Shown in pieces: positions 35,165-43,788 of a stretch of DNA of 64,000 nucleotides; within the stretch, counting starts at the first letter, position 1; the number at the start of each line of letters is the position of its first letter. Made by a program: the position numbers and the translations under genes. The stretch is from NCBI RefSeq assembly GCF_004337365.2, contig NZ_CP044016.1:496001-560000 (forward strand). The letters run 5' to 3'. The DNA is from Rhizosphaericola mali (GTDB lineage: Bacteria > Bacteroidota > Bacteroidia > Chitinophagales > Chitinophagaceae). Below the pieces are notes generated by a model. That model had not been told where the DNA came from. It searched no databases and worked only from the letters and a program-made list of their open reading frames with translations.

Positions 35165-36463
35165 ATGCAATATTATAGTTTAAATAAAAAAGCGCCTAAT
35201 GTAGATTTCGCATATGCGGCTGTACATGGTCAGGCGCCAGATAAAGGTTTATATTTTCCTGAATTTGTTCCAAAATTATCGCAAGAATTTTGGGATGCAT
35301 TTCCAACCATGTCGAAAGAAGAAATTGGATTTGCAGTAATGAAAAATTTTGTAGGGGAAAGTATTCCGAATAATGAATTGAAAAGAATCGTTGCTGAAAC
35401 TATAAATTTTGATTTTCCTTTAGTGAAAATTGATGAAAATATTTCTTCTCTTGAATTATTTCATGGCCCAACTTTAGCGTTTAAAGATGTTGGTGCAAGA
35501 TTTATGAGTCGTTGTTTGGGGTATTTTAATAAAGGAAAAAAAGAAAATACGACCGTTCTCGTTGCTACGTCTGGTGATACTGGTGGTGCTGTTGCGAATG
35601 GTTTTCTAGGGGTGGAAGGAGTGAACGTAGTTATTTTATATCCTTCCGGAAAAGTTAGTCCTATACAAGAACTACAATTGACTACTTGCGGTCAAAATAT
35701 TACAGCACTCGAAGTGAATGGTAGTTTTGATGATTGTCAAGCGATCGTTAAACAAGCATTTATGGATGAGGATTTGAATAAGCATTTAACGTTGACATCT
35801 GCCAATTCTATAAATGTGGCACGTTGGTTGCCTCAACAACTATATTATTTTTTCGCAGTACAAAAGTGGTTTAAAAAATACAATGAAGCTCCAATTATCT
35901 GTGTGCCAAGTGGTAATTTTGGAAATATTTGTGCAGGTATTATGGCACAGCAAGCGGGTCTTCCTGTGAAACATTTTGTTGCTGCTTGTAATGCAAATGA
36001 TGAGGTGCCTAAGTATTTTGCAACAGGAAATTATAGTCCGCAAATGGCTGTTGCAACTATTTCCAATGCCATGGATGTAGGGGATCCAAGTAACTTCGTT
36101 CGAATTTTAGAAATATTTAATGCTGATTATAATTCTATTACAGAGATCATCAGTAGTGTAAGTGTGGATGATGAAACTACAAAAGCTACTATTAAAGAAG
36201 TTGAAAGTCGTACAAACTATGTATTAGATCCGCATGGCGCTGTTGCATACAAAGCGTTGTCTGACTATATTAATGCAAATGGAGGAAATGGCTTTTTACT
36301 TGAAACGGCTCATCCCGTTAAATTTCCAAATGTAGTAGAAGAAGTTATCGGAAGACAGATCCCTATTCCAGAAGATGCAAAGTACTTATTTGAAAAGAAA
36401 AAGGAAAGTACTGTAATCAATGCCGATTTTGATGCGGTGAAAAAATGGCTGTTGAGTAAATAG
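35165..36463 (+). CDS. thrC: Threonine synthase
   Basis: A 432-residue PLP enzyme that converts O-phosphohomoserine to threonine. Lys107 in FHGPTLAFKDVG is the PLP lysine. ATSGDTGGAVANGF holds the phosphate, and VPSGNFGNICAGIMAQ is the glycine-rich PLP-phosphate loop. It is the E. coli/fungal-type ThrC with an N-terminal extension before the PLP Lys. Last gene of the operon, with a terminator 20 bp downstream. Confidence 0.96.
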   Translation: MQYYSLNKKAPNVDFAYAAVHGQAPDKGLYFPEFVPKLSQEFWDAFPTMSKEEIGFAVMKNFVGESIPNNELKRIVAETINFDFPLVKIDENISSLELFHGPTLAFKDVGARFMSRCLGYFNKGKKENTTVLVATSGDTGGAVANGFLGVEGVNVVILYPSGKVSPIQELQLTTCGQNITALEVNGSFDDCQAIVKQAFMDEDLNKHLTLTSANSINVARWLPQQLYYFFAVQKWFKKYNEAPIICVPSGNFGNICAGIMAQQAGLPVKHFVAACNANDEVPKYFATGNYSPQMAVATISNAMDVGDPSNFVRILEIFNADYNSITEIISSVSVDDETTKATIKEVESRTNYVLDPHGAVAYKALSDYINANGGNGFLLETAHPVKFPNVVEEVIGRQIPIPEDAKYLFEKKKESTVINADFDAVKKWLLSK

Positions 36464-36483
36464 GTCTTTCAAATAATTTATAT

Positions 36484-36510
36484 AAGCACGGATAAATTCC
36501 GTGCTTTTTT
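36484..36510 (+). terminator. Terminator of thrABC
   Basis: AAGCACGGA-5-TCCGTGCTT followed by TTTT: a 9-bp stem. It covers the earliest possible start of the next frame (36501), which supports ATG 36549 for the ABC ATPase. Confidence 0.85.
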
Positions 36511-36548
36511 ATTGCCAATTTGTTATATTTATACAAAATATTTCTGTT

Positions 36549-37328
36549 ATGCCAACGCCTACTATAACTATTAGAAATTTAGAAAAATACTACGATACTA
36601 AAAAAGTTTTAAATCATATCAATTTAGAAGTTCTTTCTGGACAAGTTTTGGGATATATTGGCCCAAATGGAGCAGGTAAAAGTACTACTGTGAAAATATT
36701 GACAGGTTTGATTACTGATTTTTCGGGTGAAGTGATTGTCAATGGTATTAATATTCAAGAAGATCCTTTGAAAGTGAAATCCATGATAGGTTATATACCC
36801 GAAGTTGCTGAGTTATATGAAGTACTTACCCCACGTGAATATTTGGAATTTGTTGGTAGTTTGTATGAAATGGATGCAGCGCTTTGCCAAGAACGTATTG
36901 AGAAATTTATGACGGCATTTGGGTTAAAAGAACAGATAGATAATCGTATTGAATCATTCAGTAAAGGGATGCGACAAAAAGTGTTAATCGCTTCTGGACT
37001 ATTGCATAATCCTGATATTATAATATTAGATGAGCCGCTAAGTGGACTTGATGCTAATAGTGTTATTTTGATTAAAAATCTAATTTCAAGGCTATCCGCG
37101 GAAGGTAAGACCATTTTTTATTGTAGTCACATGATGGATGTTGTGGAGAAAGTGAGTGATCGTATTATCTTAATTAATCATGGTGAGATTGTTGCAGATG
37201 GTAGTTTTGAAGAATTGAAACAAAAAGAAGGCGGTGGTAATTTGGAACAAATATTTGCTAGTTTAACAGCTTCCAATATTTCGAATAATGAAGCTACGGA
37301 TGAATTTATTGATGCTTTGAAAAACTAA
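36549..37328 (+). CDS. ABC transporter ATP-binding protein
   Basis: A 259-residue ATPase. Walker A GPNGAGKST at residues 38-46, an ABC signature of the form FSKGMRQKV, Walker B IIILDEPLSGLD and the switch His in YCSHMMDVVEKV. The short signature without LSGGQ is typical of ABC-2 type exporters. The permease at 37338 begins 9 bp after its stop, so the two form an exporter. Substrate unknown. The in-frame start at 36501 lies inside the thr terminator and is rejected. Confidence 0.9.
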   Translation: MPTPTITIRNLEKYYDTKKVLNHINLEVLSGQVLGYIGPNGAGKSTTVKILTGLITDFSGEVIVNGINIQEDPLKVKSMIGYIPEVAELYEVLTPREYLEFVGSLYEMDAALCQERIEKFMTAFGLKEQIDNRIESFSKGMRQKVLIASGLLHNPDIIILDEPLSGLDANSVILIKNLISRLSAEGKTIFYCSHMMDVVEKVSDRIILINHGEIVADGSFEELKQKEGGGNLEQIFASLTASNISNNEATDEFIDALKN

Positions 37329-37337
37329 AGACTACCT

Positions 37338-39059
37338 ATGAATATTTTAGATAAATTATTTTTGAAATTAACATTAGTACCTAAGGGTTTATATCAAAAA
37401 ATGAATGTCAATGTACATCAATTGGAATGTATCTTAATGACAAAGTTAGAAATGGATGATCGTACGCCTAGTAGTTTGATGAAAATGGGGCGAAGAAAAA
37501 AGAAAAAAGAACTAAGTAATGCGCGATGGGGTGATTTTTTTATCAACCTAATTATGGGACTACTTATGGCGATTCCAGTATTAAATGGAGGAAAAAACTA
37601 TACGGAAATCTCTTTTTTTTATTTTGTAATGTTAACTGTATTATTAAGTATTACTACGCTTTCTGGATTGGCTGAGATACTACTATCTGGAAAAGATAAT
37701 TTTATCATTTTGCCACGACCAGTTTCTAATGGAACCGTGGCATTAAGTAGAAATTTTCATGTTCTGATTCGAGTATTGACTTTGGCATTTCCTTTATTTT
37801 TGCCTGGAGTGATTTTAGTTGCGATTGGTTGGAGTCCGCTCTTCTCTTTGGGACTGTTGATTGGATGTTTTTCTACTTGTTTCTTTTCTAGTTTTATAGT
37901 TTCTGCATTTTACTTGATTTTGATGCAATGGTTATCGCCTAAAAGGTTGGCCTCTGTATTAGGAATGTTACAAGTAATTGCATTTGTGGGTATTTATTTG
38001 GGATTTCAAATTTTGCCTCGATTTTTAGGTACAAATGAGGATGACGGAATAAATTTTTCTATCAGTTTGCAAGATTGGATGGTGTTTTTTCCTAGTTATT
38101 GGTATGCGATGGTTATTCGATTTTTCAATCATGGAGTGATGAATATGACTTCTTGGGTTGGATTTGCCTTGACATTTGTATCTCCATTTATTTTTCTATT
38201 TATCATTTTAAAATTTTTAGCACCTTCATTTGCGAGCAAATTATACCAAATAAATGGCTCAGTAGATACGCCTAAAGTTAGAAAAAAGCAGATTACTACT
38301 AAAACACAAAAGAGTTTAGCTCAAAAACTCTCAACCATCTTTACCAAGAAAGGAGCGGAGCGTGGAGCCTTTGTATTTGTATGGAAAATGAGTGGCCGAT
38401 TAAGAGAATTTAAGACGAAAGTTTATCCAATGTTTGGCTATGTGATTTTTTATGCTGTGATAATTGGTGGCGTAAAGAAAGGGCATATGTTTTCGTTAGA
38501 TGATTTAAGAGGACAAACTTCTTATGGGAAAAGAATGGTTTTGGCTTCCATTTATTCCTTGTTTATGTTGAGTCTAGCTTTGGCGTATCAAATGAATGTT
38601 GCGGAAAATTTTAAAGCCGCATGGATTTATTTTACAAAACCGATTGATCGGCCAGGCAAAATTATTTTAGGTGCACTCAAGGGATTATTAGTTAAATATT
38701 TTATGCCTTTTGCTATAATTATTTTTTTACTATTTCTTATTATAGTTGGACCTAAAATCATCCCGAATTTATTACTTGGATTTTGTAATGTAATATTAGT
38801 GTCGGTGGTAATGATGCTTGGCGGAAAAAAGCAATTACCTTTTTCTATATTTGAAAATAATTCGGCTAAAGGAAATGATTATATTAAGAATTTGTTGAGA
38901 ATGCTTTTAATTGGATTTTTAGGTGTTGGGCATTATTTAATCTATAGTTTCACTTGGGCGGTATGGCTTGTCTTACTTTTGGTTATACTAGCCATTTGGT
39001 ATATAATGACTTCAATTAGAGATATATCTTGGAGTCAAATTGATAATGAAAATTTATAG
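37338..39059 (+). CDS. ABC transporter permease (large polytopic protein)
   Basis: A 573-residue membrane protein with about ten to twelve hydrophobic helices in two blocks: residues about 65-240 and 390-565. A basic cytoplasmic N-terminus (MKMGRRKKKKELSNARWGDFF) precedes the first block. A soluble loop rich in Lys/Gln (KVRKKQITTKTQKSLAQK) separates the halves. No motif names its substrate. Coupled to the ATPase just upstream. It ends 1 bp before the stop of the converging phosphodiesterase, with no terminator visible between. Confidence 0.75.
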   Translation: MNILDKLFLKLTLVPKGLYQKMNVNVHQLECILMTKLEMDDRTPSSLMKMGRRKKKKELSNARWGDFFINLIMGLLMAIPVLNGGKNYTEISFFYFVMLTVLLSITTLSGLAEILLSGKDNFIILPRPVSNGTVALSRNFHVLIRVLTLAFPLFLPGVILVAIGWSPLFSLGLLIGCFSTCFFSSFIVSAFYLILMQWLSPKRLASVLGMLQVIAFVGIYLGFQILPRFLGTNEDDGINFSISLQDWMVFFPSYWYAMVIRFFNHGVMNMTSWVGFALTFVSPFIFLFIILKFLAPSFASKLYQINGSVDTPKVRKKQITTKTQKSLAQKLSTIFTKKGAERGAFVFVWKMSGRLREFKTKVYPMFGYVIFYAVIIGGVKKGHMFSLDDLRGQTSYGKRMVLASIYSLFMLSLALAYQMNVAENFKAAWIYFTKPIDRPGKIILGALKGLLVKYFMPFAIIIFLLFLIIVGPKIIPNLLLGFCNVILVSVVMMLGGKKQLPFSIFENNSAKGNDYIKNLLRMLLIGFLGVGHYLIYSFTWAVWLVLLLVILAIWYIMTSIRDISWSQIDNENL

Positions 39060-39060
39060 T

Positions 39061-40014
39061 TTAGAATTTTAAAAATCTACCTTGCTCTGGAAAAATCCAT
39101 TTCACCTGAAATGGATTTTTATTTAATAATTCTTTTTTTATAGTTGCCGGGTTATTGCCATCGGGTTTGATATGTGTAATTACTATAGGTAAATTTTTCA
39201 ATGCTGCAGCATTTGTTAATTCTTCCAAATCCGCTAATTCCATATTCAAAAGCCTTGGCGTTAAGTGTCCAAATAATAATTTATCTGGTTGACTATTGGG
39301 AAAAGAAACTTCAATAAAAATTGCTTTTAATTTTTTGGAAGTTATTAATGGTGCGATATTTTCCCATAAATGATGCAAACTATGACTATGTTCTATTGTA
39401 TCAGCTCCTGTATCACCTAAATACAAAATTGAATTATCAGATTGGTTCGTTACTAAAAAAGCGGTGCTTTTAAAAGGCTCGCCATGTGATAGTTGGAATG
39501 TCGTAATCTTCAATCCTGTATTAGGTTCTATGATCGAACTATCTTTTTGTAAAGTATCCAAATGATATTTTCCTAATTTGGGCTTTTCTCCTATATCCGA
39601 AAAATTCGCCCAAGATTCCCAACTGAAATAATGTTTGTCTATGGATTCTATGCAACTCCCCAAACCATAAATCGTTTTTTTACTATCCGCTGGAGAGTTT
39701 TGAATTAAACCTGCCACATGGTCCAAATGTGGATGAGATATAAAATAAGCTTTGATATTATTTTGGATGAATTTTTCGGGCGCTTCAGTGGGTAAACTAT
39801 GATTTTGCATGGCTACTTTTATTCCACTATACAAAGTGCCTGCATCTAGCGCAACATATTGCTGACTCGTATCATTTGCTGCTAAATAAGCAGAAAGATT
39901 GCTTTCTTCCAATCCGCCGTGTATTCCTAATGGCAGTACTTTAAAGGATTGTGCATTTATTTTAGAACTTGATAAAATGATTAAAGCTAATATACTTAGT
40001 TTTAATATTTTCAT
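39061..40014 (-). CDS. Secreted class II 3',5'-cyclic-nucleotide phosphodiesterase (MBL fold)
   Basis: A 317-residue metallo-beta-lactamase-fold protein with a signal peptide (MKILKLSILALIILSSSKINAQ). The metal-binding motif is SHPHLDHVAG, which together with LYLGDTGADTIEH and the FIEVSFPN and GHLTP segments matches class II cyclic nucleotide phosphodiesterases (yeast PDE1, Vibrio CpdP). It would hydrolyse cAMP/cGMP, here probably in the periplasm (inferred from the signal peptide). Downstream of a small lipoprotein (40026-40427) by 11 bp, so it is probably the last gene of an operon with the nucleoid-associated protein. Confidence 0.8.
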   Translation of the reverse strand: MKILKLSILALIILSSSKINAQSFKVLPLGIHGGLEESNLSAYLAANDTSQQYVALDAGTLYSGIKVAMQNHSLPTEAPEKFIQNNIKAYFISHPHLDHVAGLIQNSPADSKKTIYGLGSCIESIDKHYFSWESWANFSDIGEKPKLGKYHLDTLQKDSSIIEPNTGLKITTFQLSHGEPFKSTAFLVTNQSDNSILYLGDTGADTIEHSHSLHHLWENIAPLITSKKLKAIFIEVSFPNSQPDKLLFGHLTPRLLNMELADLEELTNAAALKNLPIVITHIKPDGNNPATIKKELLNKNPFQVKWIFPEQGRFLKF

Positions 40015-40025
40015 AGTATAAGTTT

Positions 40026-40427
40026 TTAGTCTTTGTACATTTTAGGAGAGATATTGATCGTTGCGATAGATTGGCCATTTTTATCTTTATAACTATAAGA
40101 CATAGTTACATTATTTTCCCTATATCTAGCAAGAGAAGGTTCTGTTTTTACTTGATTGATAAAAGAAGGTTCTAATGACTTTACAAGATTAGAAGAGTCG
40201 ATGTCTTTTTTTTCTGATGTAACTATAGTATAGGAATAACGAAAAGTATTTCCAGGTAGTACGCTCACGCTATCCCAGCGTGTAATGTCATCCATCATGA
40301 CTGGACATTTTTTTTGTAATGTTTTCGCATCTGCTTGTAGTTGCTCATCAAAATTAGTTTGACAACTTACTATAGAAAATAAAACTGCTCCTAATGATAA
40401 TATTTTTAATTTATTTTTCTTCATCAT
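40026..40427 (-). CDS. Small lipoprotein of unknown function
   Basis: A 133-residue protein with a lipoprotein signal (LGAVLFSIVSC, Cys22) followed by a soluble domain with no recognised motif (KKCPVMMDDITRWDSVSVLPG, NVTMSYSYKDKNGQSIATI). The Cys after KK may matter but is unpaired. Its start overlaps the end of the nucleoid-associated protein gene by 17 bp, so the two are translationally coupled. ATGs at 40427 and 40424 are both possible. Confidence 0.7.
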   Translation of the reverse strand: MMKKNKLKILSLGAVLFSIVSCQTNFDEQLQADAKTLQKKCPVMMDDITRWDSVSVLPGNTFRYSYTIVTSEKKDIDSSNLVKSLEPSFINQVKTEPSLARYRENNVTMSYSYKDKNGQSIATINISPKMYKD

Positions 40428-41457
40428 AATAAAATTTATAGTATTGATGTCCAGTCGCTTCGTCGATACCTTTTTCCATCAAGTCTCTACGGCTATGGAT
40501 ATTAATTATAAAATTATTATCCAGTTTCAATACACTTTTGAAATTCTTGTTTTGTTTTTTAACGGCAGAAAGATGGATGTCAAAATCATCTTCTAACGCA
40601 ATGTCTTTGGATGATTCGTATCTGGATTTAAAATCTTTGAAACTATCAATGACATCTTCGTGATTGATAACATTTTCTGCAAATTGTTCGATGTTGAATT
40701 TTTCTTCCGTTTTGAAATACTCCATGGAACGATTCATCAAATCGATCTGGTCGCTTTTGGAAACTTCAAATTTACTTGGAAATTCTTCGGTGATAAATTG
40801 TTTGCACAAGGTAAGATAATCATCCGTACTGTGATAACTATCAACGATGGATTCTAGTTGCAAAAAATCCTTGATCCAATATTGCGCTTCATTATTTTTA
40901 TTCGTCGCATCCAGTGCCAAACAAACATAGCCATTTTCCTTTTCTTTACGCAAAATCAAACATCCTTTGTCTAATTTGTTAATATTTACACCTTCTTCTT
41001 GAACTACTTCGTAACTAGTGCCATGTGGGAATACTTTCAAAAATGTCTCTTTGCTTTCACTTTTGAATATCCCAATCGCTTGTAATTCGTCCTCTTCTAT
41101 CCAAATTTTATCAAATAGCGCCACATACAATTCGCCTTCTTTTACTTTTACATGCGTGCTTTTACTATATAGAAACTGCGCAATTAGAGCTGAATAAGCT
41201 AAAAAATCATCTGGCTTTTCAAATATATGCGTTGCATAATTGTAGACTTCATTGAGTTCAATATCATTTAAATGGGTGAAATGGTAACGATCATTTTCAT
41301 TAAATGCGCCGAGAAAATATTTGCTCAGCATGCTTTTTACCAAATCATCATTAAGAGTCAAAGGATTTTGTGAAAGTTTGAGTTCTTCTCCTCGAGAAGG
41401 ATTGCCGACTTTATGTACGATCACTTTTTCAATAATTGCTCTATCCGTGCCTGTCAT
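40411..41457 (-). CDS. Nucleoid-associated protein (NdpA/YejK, NA37 family)
   Basis: A 348-residue protein of the 37-kDa nucleoid-associated family. VIVHKVGNPSRGEEL at the N-terminus and the C-terminal FKSVLKLDNNFIINIHSRRDLMEKGIDE segment are hallmarks. It is thought to bind DNA in the nucleoid; its biochemical role is unclear. The -7 box at 41462-41469 ends only 4 bp before the ATG, so the mRNA is probably leaderless. The downstream lipoprotein overlaps by 17 bp. Confidence 0.85.
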   Translation of the reverse strand: MTGTDRAIIEKVIVHKVGNPSRGEELKLSQNPLTLNDDLVKSMLSKYFLGAFNENDRYHFTHLNDIELNEVYNYATHIFEKPDDFLAYSALIAQFLYSKSTHVKVKEGELYVALFDKIWIEEDELQAIGIFKSESKETFLKVFPHGTSYEVVQEEGVNINKLDKGCLILRKEKENGYVCLALDATNKNNEAQYWIKDFLQLESIVDSYHSTDDYLTLCKQFITEEFPSKFEVSKSDQIDLMNRSMEYFKTEEKFNIEQFAENVINHEDVIDSFKDFKSRYESSKDIALEDDFDIHLSAVKKQNKNFKSVLKLDNNFIINIHSRRDLMEKGIDEATGHQYYKFYYDEEK

Positions 41458-41461
41458 GCGA

Positions 41462-41494
41462 CAAAGATAGGTCGCCTACATAAGTTTATCCAAA
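41462..41494 (-). promoter_or_regulatory. -33/-7 promoter abutting the NdpA-like start codon
   Basis: TTTG at 41491-41494, a 21-bp spacer and TATCTTTG at 41462-41469. Only TCGC separates the box from the ATG, so the expected start of transcription lies on or next to the start codon. Confidence 0.65.
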
Positions 41495-41536
41495 CTTAAA
41501 AATGAAATTATGCAATCAAATTGGCTGACGTATTCT

Positions 41537-41544
41537 TAACTTTG
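41537..41544 (+). promoter_or_regulatory. -7 box (TAACTTTG) for mtgA
   Basis: TAACTTTG, 23 bp before the ATG at 41568. No -33 element at the normal spacing. Divergent from the NdpA promoter. Confidence 0.5.
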
Positions 41545-41567
41545 CCGCCAAATACACGGATAAAAAA

Positions 41568-42251
41568 ATGATTCGTTCTATTCTAAAATGGTGTTTTTTC
41601 TTACTTCTTGCTTCAACTGTTTATGCAGCTTGTTGCAAAGTTGTGATGCCACCAATTACGCTAACCCAATTAAGTAGCTGGCTCGGACCTTATGGTTTGA
41701 CTAGAGATTATGTCAGTGGAGACGAGATTAGTAGCAATCTTAAACTAGCAGCCATGGCAAGTGAAGATCAATTATTTCCAGATCATGGAGGTTTTGATTG
41801 GAAACAAATGGAAAAAAGCATGCTCACCAAACACAAAAATCGTGTGCGAGGTGGTGCCGCAAGTACTATAAGTCAACAAACGGCCAAAAATGTATTTCTT
41901 TGGCAAGGGGAAGGCGTGATGAAATATATTAGAAAAGTACCTGAATTTTATTTTACCAAAATCATTGAATGGATTTGGGGTAAAAAACGCATTTTAAATG
42001 TGTATTTGAATGTTATAGAAACAGGTCCTGGCTTATTTGGTGTAGAAGCCGCAGCGCAGCATTATTTTCACAAACCAGCCAAAGATTTGACGAGGAGAGA
42101 GGCAGCATTGATTATTGCATGTCTCCCCAATCCTAAAAAATTTATTGCTACTTCTGGTGACAGATATGTAGAGCATCATGCCAATTGGATCATGCGACAG
42201 ATGAATAATCTAAAAGATGATCCAGATATCAAGGCTTTGATTGAAAATTAG
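41568..42251 (+). CDS. mtgA: Monofunctional biosynthetic peptidoglycan transglycosylase
   Basis: A 227-residue inner membrane protein with one N-terminal anchor and a GT51 domain. MASEDQLFPDHGGFDWKQ contains catalytic Glu66, GAASTISQQTAKNVF is the second motif, and RILNVYLNVIETGPGLFGVEAAA the later one. It polymerises lipid II glycan strands in the periplasm; there is no transpeptidase domain. kdsB follows after 8 bp. Confidence 0.94.
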   Translation: MIRSILKWCFFLLLASTVYAACCKVVMPPITLTQLSSWLGPYGLTRDYVSGDEISSNLKLAAMASEDQLFPDHGGFDWKQMEKSMLTKHKNRVRGGAASTISQQTAKNVFLWQGEGVMKYIRKVPEFYFTKIIEWIWGKKRILNVYLNVIETGPGLFGVEAAAQHYFHKPAKDLTRREAALIIACLPNPKKFIATSGDRYVEHHANWIMRQMNNLKDDPDIKALIEN

Positions 42252-42259
42252 AATATTCC

Positions 42260-42991
42260 ATGAAAAAATTTGCATTAATACCCGCACGATATGATTCTTC
42301 TCGTTTTCCTGGAAAATTGATGAAGATTTTGGGGGAGAAAACGATCATTCGTCATACGTATGAAAATACCGTAGCGACAGGCCTGTTTGATGAGGTTTTC
42401 GTAGCGACAGACAGCGAAATTATATTTGACGAAATTACGCAAAACGGCGGTCGTGCTGTGATGAATAAGCGTCCGCATGAGTCTGGCAGTGATCGTATTG
42501 CAGAGGCTATTGCAGATATGGATGTGGATATTGTACTCAACGTGCAAGGTGATGAACCATTCGTTCAAAAAGAACCTTTGGAAAAATTATTACAAGTATT
42601 TGACGGGGATGCTGGTGCCGATGTGCAAGTGGCAAGCTTGATGCGTAAATTTTCCGATCCGGAAATGGTCAAAGAACCAAGCAATGTAAAAGTCGCCGTG
42701 GATTTGAACAATAATTCCCTATTATTTAGTCGTTCGGTTATTCCTTATCACCGCGATACCACGATCGAAGTTCCTTATTACCATCATATAGGCGTATATG
42801 CTTTCCGAAAAAATGCGTTGATGTCCTTTACTAATTGGGATATTACACCACTGGAAGCCGCTGAAAAAATTGAATGTTTGCGTTATTTGGAACATGGAAT
42901 TCAATTGAAAATGGTAGAAGTTAGTGCAATGGGTATTGGGATAGATACTCCACAAGATCTGGAAAGAGCAAGAGATTTTATAGGGAAATAG
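42260..42991 (+). CDS. kdsB: 3-deoxy-manno-octulosonate cytidylyltransferase
   Basis: A 243-residue CMP-Kdo synthetase. ALIPARYDSSRFPGKLM nucleotide-binding start, VATDSEIIF, ESGSDRIAEA, VLNVQGDEPFV metal-binding site and GIGIDTPQDLERAR end are typical. It activates Kdo for WaaA. Cotranscribed with mtgA (8 bp). A palindromic repeat lies downstream at 43029-43082. Confidence 0.95.
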   Translation: MKKFALIPARYDSSRFPGKLMKILGEKTIIRHTYENTVATGLFDEVFVATDSEIIFDEITQNGGRAVMNKRPHESGSDRIAEAIADMDVDIVLNVQGDEPFVQKEPLEKLLQVFDGDAGADVQVASLMRKFSDPEMVKEPSNVKVAVDLNNNSLLFSRSVIPYHRDTTIEVPYYHHIGVYAFRKNALMSFTNWDITPLEAAEKIECLRYLEHGIQLKMVEVSAMGIGIDTPQDLERARDFIGK

Positions 42992-43028
42992 CAGTTGAAG
43001 TTAGCCGTGCAATTGTCTTGCATAAATG

Positions 43029-43082
43029 AGATTACTTCGCTGCGCTCACAATGACGTCATTTCGAGCGTAGCGAAGTAATCT
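43029..43082. repeat. Dispersed-type palindromic repeat
   Basis: Two 27-nt arms (AGATTACTTCGCTGCGCTCA... and its complement) meeting at ATGACGTCAT, with 24 of 27 pairs matched. It resembles the GCGAAGCGAAGTAATCT-type repeats found between genes in many bacterial genomes. It is a REP/MITE-like element and may also act as the kdsB terminator. Confidence 0.75.
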
Positions 43083-43183
43083 GTTATTACCACTCATATT
43101 TTATCTAAATATATGCATAGAATAATTTCTAATTTATCAAAATGCATATTTCAATAAATTTCTTTAATTTTAGTGAAAACTAA

Positions 43184-43786
43184 ATGATGAAATATATCCT
43201 AACCTTTTTGAGCCTTTGTTTGATGGCCAATTTTGTAACTGCCCAGTCGAGTAAAATCGTCTATTTAAAATCGGATGACACTAAAGTTCCTGTATATTTT
43301 GATACTGCTGCTGTTTCAAGAGAATTTTCTCCATTGATTTTAGTAGACGGAAGAGATGTGAAAAAAGAGATGTTTAATACAATTCCGACGGACAGTATTG
43401 AAAGTGTAAATGTAATTTCTAAGAATGATACAATTATTGATAATCAAGTTTATAAAGGTGTAATTCGTATTTCTTTAAAAGAAGGTGCAAAAAAATACCT
43501 AAAAACTTCTGGTTCTCTTCTTACTTTAATTAAAGATTCTTTGCAATTGAATCCCTCAAAAGTTATTTGTACCGTTGATGGAAAATTAGTAACGACACAG
43601 TTTAAAGATTATCTTGTCAATATAGATAGGATTGGAAAAATTACCATATTGCCCTATAATAATGTGACGGTCAATAAAGAAGATAATACTTTATTAGTTC
43701 GAATCAATACTAAAACGATTACGGATATTCAAGGTTTTATTGGCGAAAATGGACCAAGCACTACAGCAGTGAAGAGTCTTAAATAA
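43184..43786 (+). CDS. Secreted plug-domain-like protein of unknown function
   Basis: A 200-residue protein with signal peptide MMKYILTFLSLCLMANFVTAQ (second ATG at 43187). The body has two similar halves: PLILVDGR...IPTDSIESVNVIS...YKGVIRISLKEG and ICTVDGKLV...NIDRIGKITILPY...LLVRINTK. These echo the plug domain of SusC/TonB-dependent receptors (PLIxVDGxP, IpxxDIESIxVLK, GVIxIxTK), but no barrel follows. It could be a periplasmic adaptor or TonB-related accessory (inference). Converges with the aminotransferase with a 2-bp gap. Confidence 0.65.
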   Translation: MMKYILTFLSLCLMANFVTAQSSKIVYLKSDDTKVPVYFDTAAVSREFSPLILVDGRDVKKEMFNTIPTDSIESVNVISKNDTIIDNQVYKGVIRISLKEGAKKYLKTSGSLLTLIKDSLQLNPSKVICTVDGKLVTTQFKDYLVNIDRIGKITILPYNNVTVNKEDNTLLVRINTKTITDIQGFIGENGPSTTAVKSLK

Positions 43787-43788
43787 AA

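Noticed and set aside
36501-36548. Extra N-terminal 16 residues of the ABC ATPase
   Set aside because: They overlap the thrABC terminator, so ATG 36549 is the real start.
43029-43082. Possible CRISPR-like repeat after kdsB
   Set aside because: A single palindrome without spacers or repeats in series.
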